Source: Roseateles noduli (GTDB lineage: Bacteria; Pseudomonadota; Gammaproteobacteria; Burkholderiales; Burkholderiaceae_C). From it: 64,000 bases of DNA. The stretch covers positions 186,001-250,000 of the forward strand of contig NIOE01000006.1 of assembly GCA_002205125.1 (NCBI GenBank), in the 5' to 3' direction. Position 1 is the first letter of the stretch. Each line of letters begins with the position of its first letter. Below the pieces are notes generated by a model. The model saw nothing but the letters and a program-made list of their open reading frames with translations. It was not told the DNA's origin and did no database searches. The position numbers were made by a program, and so were the translations under genes. Positions 61,991 through 64,000 of this stretch are shown one piece after another.

Positions 61991-64000
61991 TCAGAGGACC
62001 GACGGCACGAGCAGGTCCACCGGCTTCGACGTCGATGGCGTCCGCGTCATCGACGAATCGAAGGCGGCGCCGTGCGGCCGGTCGGCCGCGGCCTGCGCCA
62101 GCAGCCCGACCAGCCGGACCGGCGTGTCGTCGACGTCCTCTGACGGACCGTCCCTTCGGACCCGTCCCGTCGCGGGCCGACCGGCTTCCTCCGTCGTGAA
62201 CGTCACCTCGGTCCACCACGTCTCCGTCGGGAAGTGGCCGTCCTCTCCCTGCAGCCGATAGGAGCGGTACGGCACGCCGCCGGTATCCACCCGGATCGCC
62301 TGTCCGCCGCGACTGTCGATCTCGATCCGCCGCGCCAGGACGTGGGTCCGGCCCTGATCGTCGACGGCCTGCAACTGCCAGCGGCCTGTGGACCTGCCTG
62401 CCAGTCGCGGGTTGGGCAGCGGATCCGGCTTGGCGTGGATCGTCAGCGAGCGCAGCGCGATGCTGTGCGCGAAGTCGAAGCGGATCTGCGTCGACGGCGT
62501 CAGCGCGAGCACGCCGTCCTTCGTCGCCGCCAGCGGCGGTCGCCAGGCGAAAGCGTCCCGGGCGAACTCGATGCCGTCGACGAGATTGGCCGGCTCGCTC
62601 CGCCCCCACCACCGCCGGCCGGGCGGCAGCGTATCGGTGATCTTCTCGATGCCGCCCGCCCGGTCGAGCAACGCCGGCGTCCACGCGGGCTCCGCCGATG
62701 CGGCCGGCTTGGCATAGGTGACACTCAGCGGACCGTCCATCAGGTTGGGCCGATAGGCCTTCGGGTCCCGCACCTTCGCCGCGGGCGGCGGCGACAGTAT
62801 CACCTCGCCCGGCAAGATGTCGTAGTGCACGCCGGACGCGCGCTCCGCATCCCGGCGCTCGAAGCCGATGCCGTCCTCGTCCAGCTTCAGGTAGCGCGTC
62901 GATCGGAACCAGGTGCGCGACGCCGGCAGCGTCTCGCTGAGCGTGTCGCCGACCTCGACCTTGACCAGATCGGACCGGTCGCCCCACCCGTCATAGCGCC
63001 GGCGCTGGAGGTTCCCCAGCAGCAGGTCCTGCGGCGCGGTCCCCGCGACGCGCAGCGCGGCCAGCGCCGCGGGGTCGCGCACGCGCGCACGTTGCATGCC
63101 GAGGATCCAGGCCTCGTCGCAGGTCCCGGCGTCGAGCATGGTCCCGGCGATGTCGACGGCGGCGTCGGCGCTGCGTCCGCGCAGGCGCAGCGCGGCCTCG
63201 AGCAGCGAGCGCATCCAGGGGGCGTCCGCGAGCGTCAGGTCACCGGTCTGGCGCAGGACGCGCGTGAAGTCCGCCGTCGCCGCCGCCAGCGACGGGCGGT
63301 CGCCGGACAGCGCGTCATGCCAGGTGACGATCGCGGTCCATTCCTCGCCGGACAGGTCGTGACGCAGGGCCGTGTCGACATCGCCCCAGCCGCGCTCCGT
63401 GGCCGCCATCTCGACCAGCAGCGGACCGTGCCGCGCCAGCCGCAGCGGCGTCCGGAGATCCCCGGCGGCCGCGTAGCCCGCGAGCCAGCCCGCGGGCACC
63501 GGGGTCACTCCGCCGGCGTCCAGCAACGCGAGGAACTGGTCCACCCGCAGCAGGGCCGCCATGTCGCGGGGATGCAGCGTGTCGATGTCGTCGTCGGACA
63601 CGCCGCGCAGCACCATCCACGCGGCGACGATCGCGCGCTCCGGCAGTTCGGCCGGGCCGGCGCGATCGCGCACGTGGGCGTGCAGCAGCGCCGCGCCGCG
63701 CGCGATGTCCTGCGCCTGGATGCCGCTCGCCTGCAGGCCCAGGGACACGTCGGACCGCAGACCGCGGCCCAGGGGCGGGGGATCGCCCGGCCACCCCAGC
63801 GGCTGGACCTGCAGGCCCAGCGCGATCTCGTCGCCGTCCAGCGGGAAGCCGAACTGCAGCACGCCCGGGTACCGGTAGTAGTCCTCGACGAAGATCGCGG
63901 ACGCGTTGTCGCCGGCGCCGGTCGTGAGTAGCAGCGAATGACCGATGCGCCGCCGGTCGTGGTCCCCGGGGCCCTTGCGCAGCCAGACCGTCCGTGCCGG
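61991..64000 (-). CDS. Large uncharacterised protein (N-terminus cut by window edge)
   Basis: The minus-strand frame runs from base 64000 to the stop at 61991, about 669 residues visible. An in-frame GTG at 63862 exists, but coding continues upstream (VWLRKGPGDHDRRRIGHSLLLTTGAGDNASAIFVEDYYRYPGV), so the real start is outside. Three zones are visible: an N-terminal beta-type part, a helical Ala/Leu/Asp-rich middle (about 130-300, repeats of short helices), and a C-terminal beta-rich part with WWGRSEPANLVDGI, IRFDFAHSIALRSLTIHA, RWQLQAVDDQGRTHVL and YRSYRLQGEDGHFPTETWWTEV. The last part resembles a galactose-binding/discoidin-like sandwich. No catalytic motif is recognised. Confidence 0.75.
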   Translation of the reverse strand, partial: PARTVWLRKGPGDHDRRRIGHSLLLTTGAGDNASAIFVEDYYRYPGVLQFGFPLDGDEIALGLQVQPLGWPGDPPPLGRGLRSDVSLGLQASGIQAQDIARGAALLHAHVRDRAGPAELPERAIVAAWMVLRGVSDDDIDTLHPRDMAALLRVDQFLALLDAGGVTPVPAGWLAGYAAAGDLRTPLRLARHGPLLVEMAATERGWGDVDTALRHDLSGEEWTAIVTWHDALSGDRPSLAAATADFTRVLRQTGDLTLADAPWMRSLLEAALRLRGRSADAAVDIAGTMLDAGTCDEAWILGMQRARVRDPAALAALRVAGTAPQDLLLGNLQRRRYDGWGDRSDLVKVEVGDTLSETLPASRTWFRSTRYLKLDEDGIGFERRDAERASGVHYDILPGEVILSPPPAAKVRDPKAYRPNLMDGPLSVTYAKPAASAEPAWTPALLDRAGGIEKITDTLPPGRRWWGRSEPANLVDGIEFARDAFAWRPPLAATKDGVLALTPSTQIRFDFAHSIALRSLTIHAKPDPLPNPRLAGRSTGRWQLQAVDDQGRTHVLARRIEIDSRGGQAIRVDTGGVPYRSYRLQGEDGHFPTETWWTEVTFTTEEAGRPATGRVRRDGPSEDVDDTPVRLVGLLAQAAADRPHGAAFDSSMTRTPSTSKPVDLLVPSVL

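Overview
This window is about 70% G+C with tightly packed genes. Its content is typical of a Burkholderiales betaproteobacterium of the Roseateles/Mitsuaria/Rubrivivax type. Pointers to this group are the ppc | hemC-hemD-hemX-hemY block, a bifunctional SpoT-type alarmone enzyme, Bug-family (TctC) binding proteins and a CoA-dependent anthranilate pathway. The genus is an inference. No insertion sequence, prophage, CRISPR array or rRNA is visible. No stretch over 300 bases lacks a gene. Both ends cut a gene: a LysR regulator on the left and a large uncharacterised protein on the right.

Layout. 1-5.3 kb: a partial LysR regulator, a YbaN-like membrane protein, two small membrane ORFs, dinB, and argH with a hemerythrin gene. 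5.4-7.5 kb: a LytS/LytTR-type two-component pair, with 12-bp tandem repeats just upstream. 7.5-15 kb: ppc and hemCDXY. 15.1-15.4 kb: two identical tRNA-Arg(ACG) genes with promoter and terminator. 15.5-24.4 kb: an acyl-CoA racemase-like gene, an unusual Gly/His-rich protein, greB, spoT, an EF-hand protein behind a consensus sigma-28 (FliA) promoter, a small unknown protein and a second LytS/LytTR pair. 24.4-26.3 kb: an Xaa-Pro aminopeptidase.

26.5-44.1 kb is the metabolic core. On the minus strand kynB-kynU-kynA convert tryptophan to anthranilate. Divergently, on the plus strand, a long operon-like array encodes a fused 2-aminobenzoyl-CoA monooxygenase/reductase, an SDR, a MarR regulator, an enoyl-CoA hydratase, an acyl-CoA dehydrogenase, 2-aminobenzoate-CoA ligase, a five-gene LivJHMGF-type importer, a thioesterase, a RidA-family deaminase and glutaryl-CoA dehydrogenase. 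Together they read as uptake or internal production of anthranilate, CoA activation, dearomatisation, deamination and a beta-oxidation-like lower route. A terminator closes the array.

44.2-64 kb is more accessory. It holds an AbiE type IV toxin-antitoxin pair with a predicted leaderless, palindrome-controlled promoter, two tandem exported alpha/beta hydrolases with a LysR regulator, and a two-gene unknown cassette (49.26-49.87 kb) that looks less GC-rich than its surroundings. After these come a class II aldolase, small membrane proteins, a Bug-type binding protein and an exported S9 peptidase. A 2-aminoethylphosphonate-type ABC importer follows, with its divergent LysR regulator and an FAD oxidoreductase.

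The most interesting leads are the FliA promoter with its EF-hand protein, the AbiE leaderless promoter, the complete tryptophan-to-glutaryl-CoA cluster with RidA, the REPIN-like inverted repeat after kynA, and the 49-kb two-gene cassette.
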